From Elainella sp. Prado103 (lineage in GTDB: Bacteria > Cyanobacteriota > Cyanobacteriia > Elainellales > Elainellaceae), in contig JALOOM010000004.1 in the NCBI GenBank assembly GCA_025454395.1, forward strand, positions 1 through 64,000: a DNA stretch of 64,000 nt, given 5' to 3'. Under the pieces are notes generated by a model. That model made no database searches, was not told the origin of the DNA, and worked only from the letters and a program-made list of their open reading frames with translations. Each line of letters starts with the position of its first letter. Positions within the stretch are counted from its first letter, which is position 1. This document shows, piece by piece, positions 50,278-60,307 of the stretch. A program made the translations under genes and the position numbers.

Positions 50278-51336
50278 TCAGATTGATTGATCCAAACTGC
50301 GCAGGATCCTGATCAACTGGTCAATGCAAGCTTGGGTCGTGAGTGTGGGTTGGTCAGAATAACGATTTAGATCGGCTGTGCGATAACCTCGATCGAAAAA
50401 GATCTGAATGGCTTGTTGAATTTGGGCGGCGGCGGCCTGTTGCCCCCACTGCTGCAACATCAGGATGACACTCTGGATCGCCCCAAACGGATTGGCAATT
50501 CCCTGTCCAGCGATATTGGGAGCCGTGCCATGGATCGGTTCATATAAGCCCAAGCCAGCCGCGTTGAGGCTAGCAGACCCCAAGAGTCCGATCGAACCCA
50601 CCAACACCCCGCCCAGGTCACTCAGAATGTCACCCAAGAGATTTCCGGCCAGGATGACATCAAACTGCTGGGGCTGCAAAATCAATTGCATCGCTAGATT
50701 ATCGACGAGCATCGGTTGTAAAGTGACTGCTGGAAACTCTGCTCCAACCGCCTGCACAAGCCGTACCCAGGGAATTTGAGGCAAAGCATTTTCTTTATGG
50801 GCGATCGTCAAATGGCAGCGGCGCGATCGGGCTTGTTGCAAAGCAACTCTAGCAATGCGTTCAATTTCCCAATCGTGATACTGCATGGTGTGATAGCCAT
50901 AACTACCGCGATCATCGCTCGATCGTCCGGCTGCCCCGAAATAAATGCCGCTGACCAATTCCCGCACGAATAGCAGATCCACACCCAGCAAGCGATCGGG
51001 CTGCAAAGGAGACTGATCGATGAGACCTGGATAGGGAGATACAGGTCGGAGGTTGGCAAAAAAGTCGAAGTGCTGACGCAATTCCAGCAGCCCCTGCGAA
51101 ACTGCCCCCAACAAGATGCCGTCGCAATCCTGGCACAACTGGGCTGTCACGTCCGGAAAGGGTGAACCAAACAGGGGCACGGCCGGGGCTCCGATCCAGC
51201 CTCGATCGATCTGCACGGTAAAGTGATGCTGACAGGCAATCCAGTGCAAAATTTGTAGCGCGGCTTCTGTTACTTCCAGACCGACCCCTTCGCCGGGCAG
51301 GGCAACCACCCGATAATCAGTCCCCTGATCAGACAT
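50278..51336 (-). CDS. Isocitrate/isopropylmalate dehydrogenase family protein (divergent LeuB-like paralogue)
   Basis: LLGAVSQGLLELRQHFDFFANLRP, VRELVSGIYFG, GNLLGDILSDLGGVLVGSIGLLGSASL, YEPIHGTAPNIAGQGIANP; lacks the GGPKWD...RPE segment. Confidence 0.85.
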   Translation of the reverse strand: MSDQGTDYRVVALPGEGVGLEVTEAALQILHWIACQHHFTVQIDRGWIGAPAVPLFGSPFPDVTAQLCQDCDGILLGAVSQGLLELRQHFDFFANLRPVSPYPGLIDQSPLQPDRLLGVDLLFVRELVSGIYFGAAGRSSDDRGSYGYHTMQYHDWEIERIARVALQQARSRRCHLTIAHKENALPQIPWVRLVQAVGAEFPAVTLQPMLVDNLAMQLILQPQQFDVILAGNLLGDILSDLGGVLVGSIGLLGSASLNAAGLGLYEPIHGTAPNIAGQGIANPFGAIQSVILMLQQWGQQAAAAQIQQAIQIFFDRGYRTADLNRYSDQPTLTTQACIDQLIRILRSLDQSI

Positions 51337-51399
51337 TACAAAAACTCACTCCACTGGACTCGCTGCATTTGATTTCCTGACAGTGTAAACCATCCGACG

Positions 51400-51510
51400 A
51401 TATGAACGATCGGCTAAACGATCGGCTGAACAAGCGGCAATAACCGAAGCAGGCTGAACAACGATCGGCTGAACGAGCGGCAGTAACCGAAGCAGGCTGA
51501 ACAAGGAAAT
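51400..51510. repeat. Tandem duplication CGATCGGCTGAACRAGCGGCARTAACCGAAGCAGGCTGAACAA (x2) plus shorter CGATCGGCTRAA units
   Basis: Direct reading, in the PKS to dehydrogenase spacer. Confidence 0.85.
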
Positions 51511-51571
51511 GAGGAGCTTGAATATCCCGGATTTTGGCATTGCTGAATATTACCGGCTGAACGGAGTGGAC

Positions 51572-54500
51572 TTACTGAATGAGCGGAATTTCGGCTTTGA
51601 GCACCTGGATGGTTTGCTGAATTTGACTTTCGCTGTGCAGACAGGTGATGAAAAATCGTAACCGTGCAGCGTGATAGGGAACGGCCGGATAGACCATGGG
51701 CTGCACATTGATGCCGCGTTGCAGCAGAGCGCGAGAAAGTTTGACTGCTTTGTGCGGCTCGCCCACGATCAGAGGGATCACGGGTGAATGGCGACTCATG
51801 CCAGTGTTGAAGCCTTGTTGTTGCGCCAGCGTCAAGAAAAACTGGGAGCGAGCTTGCAGACGAGCGACCCGATCGGGCTGTTGCTGTACAAGCTGGAGGG
51901 CTGCAAGAGCCGCTGCTGTATTGGCTGGGGAAATCCCGACACTGTAAACAAACCCCGGAGCCGTGTACTTAAGATATTGCACGATCGCTCGACTGCCCGC
52001 AATGTAGCCCCCACAACTGGCCAAAGATTTGCTTAAGGTGCCCATCCAAAGATCCACCTGATCGGCTGGAATGTCAAAATACTCACCCATTCCTCGCCCC
52101 GTTTTTCCCAATACGCCCATTGAATGGGCTTCGTCTACCAATAAAAAAGTCTTGTATTGCTGCTTCAATTGAATGATTTCAGGCAAAGGTGCGATATCCC
52201 CATCTGTACTGTAAATACCTTCGATCGCAATTAAAACCTTCTGATAATCGTTTCTGTGGTGCTTCAGCAAAGATGCTAACGTCTCCCAATCATTATGAGG
52301 AAATTCGATTGCTGTAGCCGCAGACAGCGCACAACCCTGACGGATGCTATTGTGGCTTAAAGCATCGTAGAGAATTAGATCTTTTTCACCAAATAAATGC
52401 CCGATCGTTGTCACATTTGTGGCATGTCCGCCAATATAGACAATACAATCTTGAGTTCGTAAAAATGCTGCGATTTCCTGTTCTAATGCTCGATGAATTG
52501 GGCGTTCACCTGCTACAACGCGGCTGGCTGAAACTGAAGTGCCATACTGATCGATCGCCCGTTTGGCCGCATCTGAAACGATCGGATCACCCGACATGCC
52601 CAAATAGTTATAGCTGGCATAACTAATCAGTTCATTGCCATTAATCCAGGTTGTATCCCTGACAATACTTTCATGGCTTTCAAAAAAAGGATTACCTAAT
52701 CCTTCTACTCGCTGCAAATCGGCTACTAAATTGAGATACTCAGGCGTAGACTCAAACTGATAGGCAGCCAAGGGAAGTGTCTCCAGGATAACAGGCGCAT
52801 CAGTCTGAACCGCCGAGTAGACGGAGTTAGTTTCATATCCAGAATTGCGATCGGCCGATCCAGGGATTGCCTCAGTTGATTCAGTTTCTAAAGATTCAGT
52901 TTCTAAAATTGGTGCATGATCGGAAAAGGGATCGGTGAGATCCTCTGGCGAGATCGGCTGGGTTGACTGATCAGAAATATTGGCTGTAGCTGATGCAGAA
53001 ACCTCTGTAACACTCAACTGGGTAGATAAATGAGCCGCTAGAGTGGATACTGTGGGATAATCAAAAGCCAGCGTCTGTGGAATGGGTTGACCCAAGCTAT
53101 TCTCCAGCCGATTGCGAAATTCAACCGCCATGAGTGAATCCATCCCTAGGTCTGCGAAGTTCTCATCTGGATCGATCGCGGCAGGGCTGCTGAAGCCCAG
53201 CACTTTTGCTAACTGAGTTTGAATATGGAATTGAAGTGCTTGGGATTGATCAGGAGCGGTAGCAAGCTGTCTGCGAAATTCGGAAAGCCCTGTAGATTGA
53301 GGTGCAATGGATTGAGTGGAAGTCATCTGAAGAGGAGCAAATTGCCCAGAATTCGCCTGTTCTGAACTTGAGAGCTGATGGATGGATGTTGATCGAGAAT
53401 TGGATTCAGTTGAAATGGATAAAGCTGGAGTAGATGAAGATTGGGAAAATTGACTGGTGAGAGATGTGCATAAAGGCAGTAGCGGGTGAGAAATCGGTTG
53501 GTTAACACTATCAGAAACCGGCTTTAAATGAGTTTGAAAAATAGATGGGACGACTGGAAAAACGATCGCTTGTGGCTTGGGATGTTGCATCAGGTAAGCC
53601 AGAGCCGCTATGCCTTGAGAAGGTGTAATCAACTGAATCCCACTGGCGGTGAGTCGTTGTTGCTCAGTTGGTTTAAGGCGGCTGGCCATCCCGACCTCAG
53701 ACCAAGCGCCCCAGTTGATCGTCAGAGCTGGTAGACCTTGCTGTTGACGATAGTGAGCCAAACCATCTAGAAAAGCGTTCGCAGCCGCATAGTTAGCCTG
53801 CCCGACAGAACCGATCACAGAAGCGATCGAAGAAAAACAAATAAAGTAGTCGATCGGTAGATTACGGCTTGACTGATGCAGGTGCCACGCGCCCTGAACT
53901 TTGGCAGCCAGAACCCCTGCCAATCGACTCGGAGTTTGGTGGATCAGTAATGCATCATCCAGAATCCCCGCTGCATGAATAATCCCCCGGATTGGGAGAC
54001 GGTCTGAATGGGTTAAATGTAGTAACCGATCGACCTCATGCGCATCTGTGATGTCAGTCGCGATCGGTTCAATAGTCGTCTTGCCCTGTCGCAAGGGTTC
54101 CAGCGTACTAGGATCAGGGGGAAGATGACGACCGACCAGAATCAGATGACCTGCTCCCTGTTCCACCAGCCACTGAGCAACTTGCAAGCCCAACCCCCCA
54201 AAGCCGCCTGTGATCAAGTAACTGCTGTCGGCTCGAACGATCGAATATTGAGAATGAGAGGAGTTAGAATCAGAAGACTGAAAGTTCAAGGATACAGAAC
54301 TAGAAGCTTGGGTATTGGAGTGCCGAGTCTTGGGTTGTGAAGCGCGTGATGATGGCGTAGATAAATTTTCAATGTATGGTATTGGAACAGTTATAATCAC
54401 TTTTCCCACATGCTTAGCCTGAGCCATGTAGCGAAAAGCGGGAATAGCGTCTTGAATATGAAATGCAGTATAGGGAAGAGGGCGTAATTTTGCTTGCTCA

Positions 54501-57500
54501 AATTGAGCCATGATCGCCTGCAATAGGCTTTGAAGTCGATCGGGCTGTTGTTGGGAAAGCTCTAGCAGATCAAAGCTAAAGTAATCCACATCAGTCCGCA
54601 CTTGCGCCACCTGCTCGGTTGTCCAGATCCCCACCTTGCCAATTTCGATAAAGCGTCCGCCTGGCTTCAGTGTCTGCAAGCTTTTGGGAATGAATTCTCG
54701 GTTGAGGCTGTTGAGCACCAGATCAACACCTTGGCCTGTTTGCTCCATGATTTGTTCAGCAAAATCTAGCGTGCGAGAATTAAAGCAATGCTGTACCCCG
54801 ATCGATCGAAGAAACTCCCATTTATGGGGACTCGCTGTCGCATAGACTTCTGCACCTGCCAGTTGAGCCAGTTGCACTGCGGCTAAACCAACACCCCCTG
54901 CTGCTGCATGAATCAGTACCCGATCGCCTGCCTGAATCTGAGCTAGAGTATATAACCCATAGTACGCCGTCAGAAAGGTAGTTGGAATGGTAGCAGCTTC
55001 ACTAAAGCTTAAACGGGCAGGTTTCGGTACCACAAATTCAACGGGCACTGTGACAAATTGTCCTAAACTACCTGTTGCTGCTGCTGCAATGACTGGGTCG
55101 CCCACCTGAAATTGCGTGACATTCTCTCCCACCGCAGATACAAAACCAGCACACTCCCACCCAAACGGGATTGTAGTCGGATCGGTGAATCCCATTTGTT
55201 CCAGGTAAGGACGCAGAAGCCCTAATGCATTCAAAACATCTCGGAAATTTACCCCGGCTGCCCGTACCTGAATTTCTAGCTCTCCAGCCGCTGGAGCCGA
55301 TCGCTGGGTTGGAGCTAGTTTCAGCCGATCGAGCACACCATACTCGGTGATTTGCAGTTGGAAGGCGGCATTCGGTAAGGGCAGTTTTGAGTGATTACCT
55401 GAGTTCCGATCCAGAAGATTGACGAATGTTTGATCTGAATTGCTCATTAGGCCCTGATCTAATGCATTGTCTAATGAATTGTCTAATCCATGGTTAATTG
55501 CCTTCGTTATAAATTGAAGACGTGCCACATAACGATTACCCTGGCGATAGGCAATCTGATCCTCCAGAACATTAAGCCCATCCTTAACTGTATGACGATC
55601 TGGATAGTAATGCAGATGATAATTCAATAGATCCGAGAGCAGTAACGTTAGATTGTCTTTCTGCGGGTCTAAATCGATCGCCGTACAGCGCCACTGCGGA
55701 TATTCCAGACGAATCACCCGATCGAGCCCCCAAAGTGGTGTTTGCTGCAAGTTATCTAGCAAAGAGGTTGATTCAACTCCCTGTGCTCCTTGGGTTAAAA
55801 TCCACACTCGTGGATACCAATCTTGTTGAGCGAGTGTTTGCACCAGTTTCAGCAGGCGGCTGCAATGTAGTTGAATCACAGACGGAAGATCGGCGCAATC
55901 ATCCAGAGGGCGATCGAGCCCCCACCCGTAAATTAAATGATCAGGTGGAGCCTGTTTGACCGGATCGGAGGATAAATATGTGGTTAAATTTGTGATCAAA
56001 TGAGAATCTAGACCAGTCTGCCCATTTTCCTGTCTATTCTCTTGCTCCCCATCTCCACTGGGCTGATTTATTGGGTAGCCAACTGGGTAATCGAACTGAC
56101 GACAATCATGTCCTTGAGCCATCAGGGCTGCCATGATCTGGTCAGTGATGCCAAGCCGATCGGGCAGAATGAGCCAACGACAAGGGGGGGATGGCGAAGA
56201 CGACTCAGGTATCGATGGATCGATATAATTTTGTACGATCCAACTGACTTGATAAAGATGATTAATTATCTCTGGCTGGGAACGTTGAGTTTCAGTTTGG
56301 AATAAATGTTGCAGTGAATGAGATGAAACTGCTTTCAACTGGAGTCTTTGAATTTCAGCAATGACGTGACTGCGATCATTCAATAACCAGAGATTAGCTG
56401 TAAGGATTGATGCAGACTGGGCGGTCGGCAGGATTTCAACATAGCTCCAAAGCTGGGTTGGGGCAGCAGCATAGCAAATCAGTTGTTCAAACCCGATTGG
56501 TAGAAAGGTGTTCTGGGAAGGGGGTAAAGCCGCTGCTAAGACATGCAGGCTGGCATCTAGCAAAACGGCAGGTAAGATTTGAGAATCGGAGTAGGGACAG
56601 CGCGAAGGTAATTCGATCCGTCCTAAAGCTTTCCCTTCAGCCTGGTAGAGTTTCTGCACCGCTTGGAAGCAAACACCGTAGTTTAAGCCCTGGGATCGTA
56701 ACTGGGCATAAAATTGAGTGAGATTACATTCGGTTAAATTAGATTGAAGTTGAGATAGACTGAAGCAAATAGAATGGGCATCAGATTGGTAGTTGAGCGG
56801 AATATAAGCGGTAGCGTGAAGCGTGATCGGATGATGTGCTGTTTTAGGTGCTGTATCCGATGAATCGGTCAAATTGATCAAACTGGAAATTTCTGCTTTA
56901 TAGCCTGTTGCTTGATACGAATCAGGGTCAGACACAGCAGTGAGCTGCATCTGGAGAGTAGGCGATCCATTCGGCGATTCTGAGAGCAGTAAGGGACGAT
57001 CGATCTGTAAATGTTCGATTTGTAAGGGACGATCGGTAGGCTGGATTTGTTGAGCTTTAGATAACAGTAATTCAATGTACCCTGCGGCTGGAAAGACTGG
57101 CTGATTAAAAATGCGATGATCTTGCAAGTAATGCCATTGCTCATCATTCAAATTAATCTGAGCTGGCTGAGTTATCGATGGGTCGATCGGTGGCGAGATC
57201 AAGTGAACGGAAGCTGCTGTAGTTTTCTCGGTAATCGATTTGGTTAATGATTTAGGAGTCGATTCGGTAGAAGCATGAGTAAGAGACTGGGGGATTTTAG
57301 TAGTATCTGGCTCCCACCAAAACCGTTGACGTTGAAAAGGATAGGTTGGTAGGGGAATTCGTACAGCAGGCTCGATAGATTGATCGGGATAAACTGCCTG
57401 CCAATTAGGAGTGATGCCCTGTTGATAAAGTTGTCCTAAGCTTTGCAGTAGCACCTGCCAATCCGATTGTCCAGGCCGCAAGCTCGGCAGCCAACATTTT

Positions 57501-60307
57501 TCGGGTTGGGGTAAGCAAACCCGCCCCAAGCCAGACAGCGTCGGCTTTGCCCCAATTTCCAGAAAGAGCGGATACCTGGCTTGATCCAGACAATGCAAAC
57601 CATCGGCAAAGCGAACCATCTGACAAATCTGATCGCACCAATAATCAGGCGTGGACATTTCGGTGGTGATCCAGGTGCCAGTAACGGTGGAAACAATCGG
57701 GATATGGGGTTCGTGATATTCGATCTGAGTTGCCACTTGCCGAAACTCAGCCAACATCGGTTGCATCAATGGCGAATGAAACGGATGGGAAACATTGAGC
57801 GGTGTGGCTTTAATGTGGTGATCGCCAAAGAGCGTGATCGCTTGCTCGATCGCGGCATGGGATCCGGAAACCACAATATTCTCAGGAGTATTCACAGCCG
57901 CGATGGCCAAAGGGTGATCAATTTCTTGCAACTTCTGTTCTACCGTGGTGCGATCGGCTGTAATGGCTAACATGCCCCCGGTCGGTAAATTCTGCATCAA
58001 TTGCCCCCGAATGACCACCAACTGAAGTGCATCTGCCAAATCAAATATGCCCGACAGGCAGGCAGCCACATATTCACCGATGCTATGCCCCATGTATGCT
58101 GCTGGCTGAATGCCCCAATGTTGCCATAGCTTTGCTAAGCCGTATTCCACAACGAATAGCGCAGGTTGGGTAAAGCGCGTTTGATCCAATAGGTGCTGAC
58201 CTGACAAGTGCTGACCTGACAAGTTCTGATCTAACAAGTTTTGATCTGACAAGCGCTGACCCGACAAGTTCTGATCTAACAAGTTTTGATCTGACAAGTT
58301 TTGATCTGACAAGCGCTGACCTGATGAATCAGGTTGTAACCAGAGAATCTTTAGAATAGATTGCCCTAAAAGGGGTTGTAAAAGCGCATCACAACGATCG
58401 AGTATTTCTCGAAAATAGCGACAAGTTTGATAAAGCTGTTGCCCCATGCCCAGCCATTGCGAACCTTGTCCGGTGAATAGAAAGACCGGAGATAAAGCAG
58501 GATGGGTGGAATCAGACTTTAAGCCATGTGGAGAAGGATGACCAGCTTGTTCTACTAAATTAACCTTATGATGCTCTTGATGCTGGATCCGATCGATCGA
58601 CTTCTCAGACCTGCGAGTTCTCATTTGATTCAGCGATCGATTTACAGATTGATTCAGCGATTGGTTACATACTTGACCAACTGAAGAATTCTCACTAACG
58701 CCAACACTCCATTCTCGCAACTGTTTTTCAGCCATCTGAGCTGTTTCTGCCACGATCGCCAACCGATGGGCAAAGTGAGTGCGACGGGTATTGGCCGCCT
58801 GACAAAAATCTGCAAAGTTCAGATAGGGCTGGCGGCTGAGGGTATCTGCATAGCACTGAACCAGATCTTGGAGCCCATGAACAGACTTGGCTGAAAGGGT
58901 GAGCAGGTGATGAGAGGGAGTCGCGATCGATTCAGCCTGATTGAGCTGCGATTTTAATTTCTTTTGATGTTGACGAATGATATCTGATGGAATATCTGAA
59001 ACGACGACATGAGCATTAGTACCACCAAATCCAAATGAGTTCACACCGGCGATCCGAATCTGTTTTTTAGGTCGCCAATCTACCAATTGTGTTTGCACCT
59101 TTAACTTGAACTGCTCAAACGGAATTTGGGGGTTGGGCTGCTGAAAGTGCAGACTGGGCGGAATTTGTTGATGATAGATCGCGAGTGCTGCTTTAATGAG
59201 TCCGGCGACTCCGGCTGCCGTTTCCGTATGACCGATATTGGTTTTTACAGAACCGATCGCACAGGGTTGAGTGGAGCGCCGATGGGTGGACAATACGGCT
59301 CCTAACGCTGCTAGCTCGATCGGATCTCCCAATTTTGTGCCCGTGCCATGGGCTTCCAGATACTGCACCTGAGATGGGGAAATGCCCGATCGCTGGTAAG
59401 CCTCCCGCAACACGGCTGCTTGCGCTTGCGGATTGGGGGCTGCCATCCCCTGACTGAAGCCATCCTGATTGACAGCGGTGCCACGAATGACGGCATAAAT
59501 GGAGTCACCGGCTGCCAGCGCGGCAGTGAGTGGTTTTAACACCACCATCCCTGCTCCTTCGCTGCGCACATAGCCATCTGCACTGGCATCGAAACTTTTA
59601 CAGCGGCCTTGGCTTGACATAAAGCCGCCTTTCCCAAACCCCACGGTAACATTGGGCAATAGCAGCACATTCACCCCACCCGCCAGCGCCAGACTTGACT
59701 CACCCGTCCAGAGGCTCTGACAAGCCAAATGCACCGCTACCAAGGAGGAGGAACAGGCGGTATCGATCGCCAAACTCGGTCCCTTAAAGTCAAACAGATA
59801 GGAAATTCGGTTGGCGGCAATGCAGTTGCCTGTGCCGGTCGTGGCATAGGGATCATTGACGGGATGCTGCCAGAGCCGAATTGAGTAATCATGGGTTCCA
59901 ATCCCAATGAAAACCCCTGTTTGGCTCCCTCGCAATCGATCGGGGATTTGTCCCCCATCTTCCAGGGCCTCCCATGCGACTTCCAGTAAGAGCCGCTGCT
60001 GTGGATCCATGGTGATCGCTTCCCGAGGCGCAATCCCAAAAAACTGGGGATCGAATTGGTCGATCTGCGACAAAAACCCCCCCCAGCGGGTGTTCGTCTT
60101 ACCGGGTTGGGCAGGATCCGGATCGTAATATTGGCTGACATCCCAGCGGCTCGGTGGTACCTCCGTAATGGCATCGATCCCATCGCGCAAGAGTTGCCAG
60201 AACGTTTCAGGACTCTCCGCCCCTCCTGGGAAACGACAGCCAATCCCAATGATGGCAATGGGTTCTAATTTCATAACGGTGGCAAACGGCAGAAACAGGG
60301 TGGTCAC
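51572..60307 (-). CDS. Type I polyketide synthase with C-terminal alpha-oxoamine synthase: KS-AT-DH-ER-KR-ACP-AONS
   Basis: KS DTACSSS / EAHGTGT / NIGHTE; AT GHSIGEY and SHPFH; DH DHRIFNQPVFPAAGY and LDASLH; ER VLIHAAAGGVGLAAVQLAQ; KR LITGGFGGLG / GILDDAL / YAAANAF; ACP LGMDSLMAVEFRNRL; AONS SYNYLGMSGDP...DEAHSMGVLGKTGRG...TLSKSLASCGGYIAG. Confidence 0.93.
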   Translation of the reverse strand: MTTLFLPFATVMKLEPIAIIGIGCRFPGGAESPETFWQLLRDGIDAITEVPPSRWDVSQYYDPDPAQPGKTNTRWGGFLSQIDQFDPQFFGIAPREAITMDPQQRLLLEVAWEALEDGGQIPDRLRGSQTGVFIGIGTHDYSIRLWQHPVNDPYATTGTGNCIAANRISYLFDFKGPSLAIDTACSSSLVAVHLACQSLWTGESSLALAGGVNVLLLPNVTVGFGKGGFMSSQGRCKSFDASADGYVRSEGAGMVVLKPLTAALAAGDSIYAVIRGTAVNQDGFSQGMAAPNPQAQAAVLREAYQRSGISPSQVQYLEAHGTGTKLGDPIELAALGAVLSTHRRSTQPCAIGSVKTNIGHTETAAGVAGLIKAALAIYHQQIPPSLHFQQPNPQIPFEQFKLKVQTQLVDWRPKKQIRIAGVNSFGFGGTNAHVVVSDIPSDIIRQHQKKLKSQLNQAESIATPSHHLLTLSAKSVHGLQDLVQCYADTLSRQPYLNFADFCQAANTRRTHFAHRLAIVAETAQMAEKQLREWSVGVSENSSVGQVCNQSLNQSVNRSLNQMRTRRSEKSIDRIQHQEHHKVNLVEQAGHPSPHGLKSDSTHPALSPVFLFTGQGSQWLGMGQQLYQTCRYFREILDRCDALLQPLLGQSILKILWLQPDSSGQRLSDQNLSDQNLLDQNLSGQRLSDQNLLDQNLSGQHLSGQHLLDQTRFTQPALFVVEYGLAKLWQHWGIQPAAYMGHSIGEYVAACLSGIFDLADALQLVVIRGQLMQNLPTGGMLAITADRTTVEQKLQEIDHPLAIAAVNTPENIVVSGSHAAIEQAITLFGDHHIKATPLNVSHPFHSPLMQPMLAEFRQVATQIEYHEPHIPIVSTVTGTWITTEMSTPDYWCDQICQMVRFADGLHCLDQARYPLFLEIGAKPTLSGLGRVCLPQPEKCWLPSLRPGQSDWQVLLQSLGQLYQQGITPNWQAVYPDQSIEPAVRIPLPTYPFQRQRFWWEPDTTKIPQSLTHASTESTPKSLTKSITEKTTAASVHLISPPIDPSITQPAQINLNDEQWHYLQDHRIFNQPVFPAAGYIELLLSKAQQIQPTDRPLQIEHLQIDRPLLLSESPNGSPTLQMQLTAVSDPDSYQATGYKAEISSLINLTDSSDTAPKTAHHPITLHATAYIPLNYQSDAHSICFSLSQLQSNLTECNLTQFYAQLRSQGLNYGVCFQAVQKLYQAEGKALGRIELPSRCPYSDSQILPAVLLDASLHVLAAALPPSQNTFLPIGFEQLICYAAAPTQLWSYVEILPTAQSASILTANLWLLNDRSHVIAEIQRLQLKAVSSHSLQHLFQTETQRSQPEIINHLYQVSWIVQNYIDPSIPESSSPSPPCRWLILPDRLGITDQIMAALMAQGHDCRQFDYPVGYPINQPSGDGEQENRQENGQTGLDSHLITNLTTYLSSDPVKQAPPDHLIYGWGLDRPLDDCADLPSVIQLHCSRLLKLVQTLAQQDWYPRVWILTQGAQGVESTSLLDNLQQTPLWGLDRVIRLEYPQWRCTAIDLDPQKDNLTLLLSDLLNYHLHYYPDRHTVKDGLNVLEDQIAYRQGNRYVARLQFITKAINHGLDNSLDNALDQGLMSNSDQTFVNLLDRNSGNHSKLPLPNAAFQLQITEYGVLDRLKLAPTQRSAPAAGELEIQVRAAGVNFRDVLNALGLLRPYLEQMGFTDPTTIPFGWECAGFVSAVGENVTQFQVGDPVIAAAATGSLGQFVTVPVEFVVPKPARLSFSEAATIPTTFLTAYYGLYTLAQIQAGDRVLIHAAAGGVGLAAVQLAQLAGAEVYATASPHKWEFLRSIGVQHCFNSRTLDFAEQIMEQTGQGVDLVLNSLNREFIPKSLQTLKPGGRFIEIGKVGIWTTEQVAQVRTDVDYFSFDLLELSQQQPDRLQSLLQAIMAQFEQAKLRPLPYTAFHIQDAIPAFRYMAQAKHVGKVIITVPIPYIENLSTPSSRASQPKTRHSNTQASSSVSLNFQSSDSNSSHSQYSIVRADSSYLITGGFGGLGLQVAQWLVEQGAGHLILVGRHLPPDPSTLEPLRQGKTTIEPIATDITDAHEVDRLLHLTHSDRLPIRGIIHAAGILDDALLIHQTPSRLAGVLAAKVQGAWHLHQSSRNLPIDYFICFSSIASVIGSVGQANYAAANAFLDGLAHYRQQQGLPALTINWGAWSEVGMASRLKPTEQQRLTASGIQLITPSQGIAALAYLMQHPKPQAIVFPVVPSIFQTHLKPVSDSVNQPISHPLLPLCTSLTSQFSQSSSTPALSISTESNSRSTSIHQLSSSEQANSGQFAPLQMTSTQSIAPQSTGLSEFRRQLATAPDQSQALQFHIQTQLAKVLGFSSPAAIDPDENFADLGMDSLMAVEFRNRLENSLGQPIPQTLAFDYPTVSTLAAHLSTQLSVTEVSASATANISDQSTQPISPEDLTDPFSDHAPILETESLETESTEAIPGSADRNSGYETNSVYSAVQTDAPVILETLPLAAYQFESTPEYLNLVADLQRVEGLGNPFFESHESIVRDTTWINGNELISYASYNYLGMSGDPIVSDAAKRAIDQYGTSVSASRVVAGERPIHRALEQEIAAFLRTQDCIVYIGGHATNVTTIGHLFGEKDLILYDALSHNSIRQGCALSAATAIEFPHNDWETLASLLKHHRNDYQKVLIAIEGIYSTDGDIAPLPEIIQLKQQYKTFLLVDEAHSMGVLGKTGRGMGEYFDIPADQVDLWMGTLSKSLASCGGYIAGSRAIVQYLKYTAPGFVYSVGISPANTAAALAALQLVQQQPDRVARLQARSQFFLTLAQQQGFNTGMSRHSPVIPLIVGEPHKAVKLSRALLQRGINVQPMVYPAVPYHAARLRFFITCLHSESQIQQTIQVLKAEIPLIQ
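58192..58324. repeat. 15-bp tandem array (ACAAGTTCTGATCTG)n within the AT domain of the PKS
   Basis: Encodes SGQRLSDQNLSDQNLLDQNLSGQRLSDQNLLDQNLSGQHLSGQHLLDQ on minus strand. Confidence 0.95.

Noticed and set aside
50278-51336. Calling this gene the housekeeping leuB
   Set aside because: Missing the conserved GGPKWD...RPE segment; without the rest of the genome the housekeeping role cannot be asserted
51696-60268. ORFs on + strand and alternative - frames within the PKS
   Set aside because: Shadow ORFs; the 2911-aa frame contains all recognisable domains
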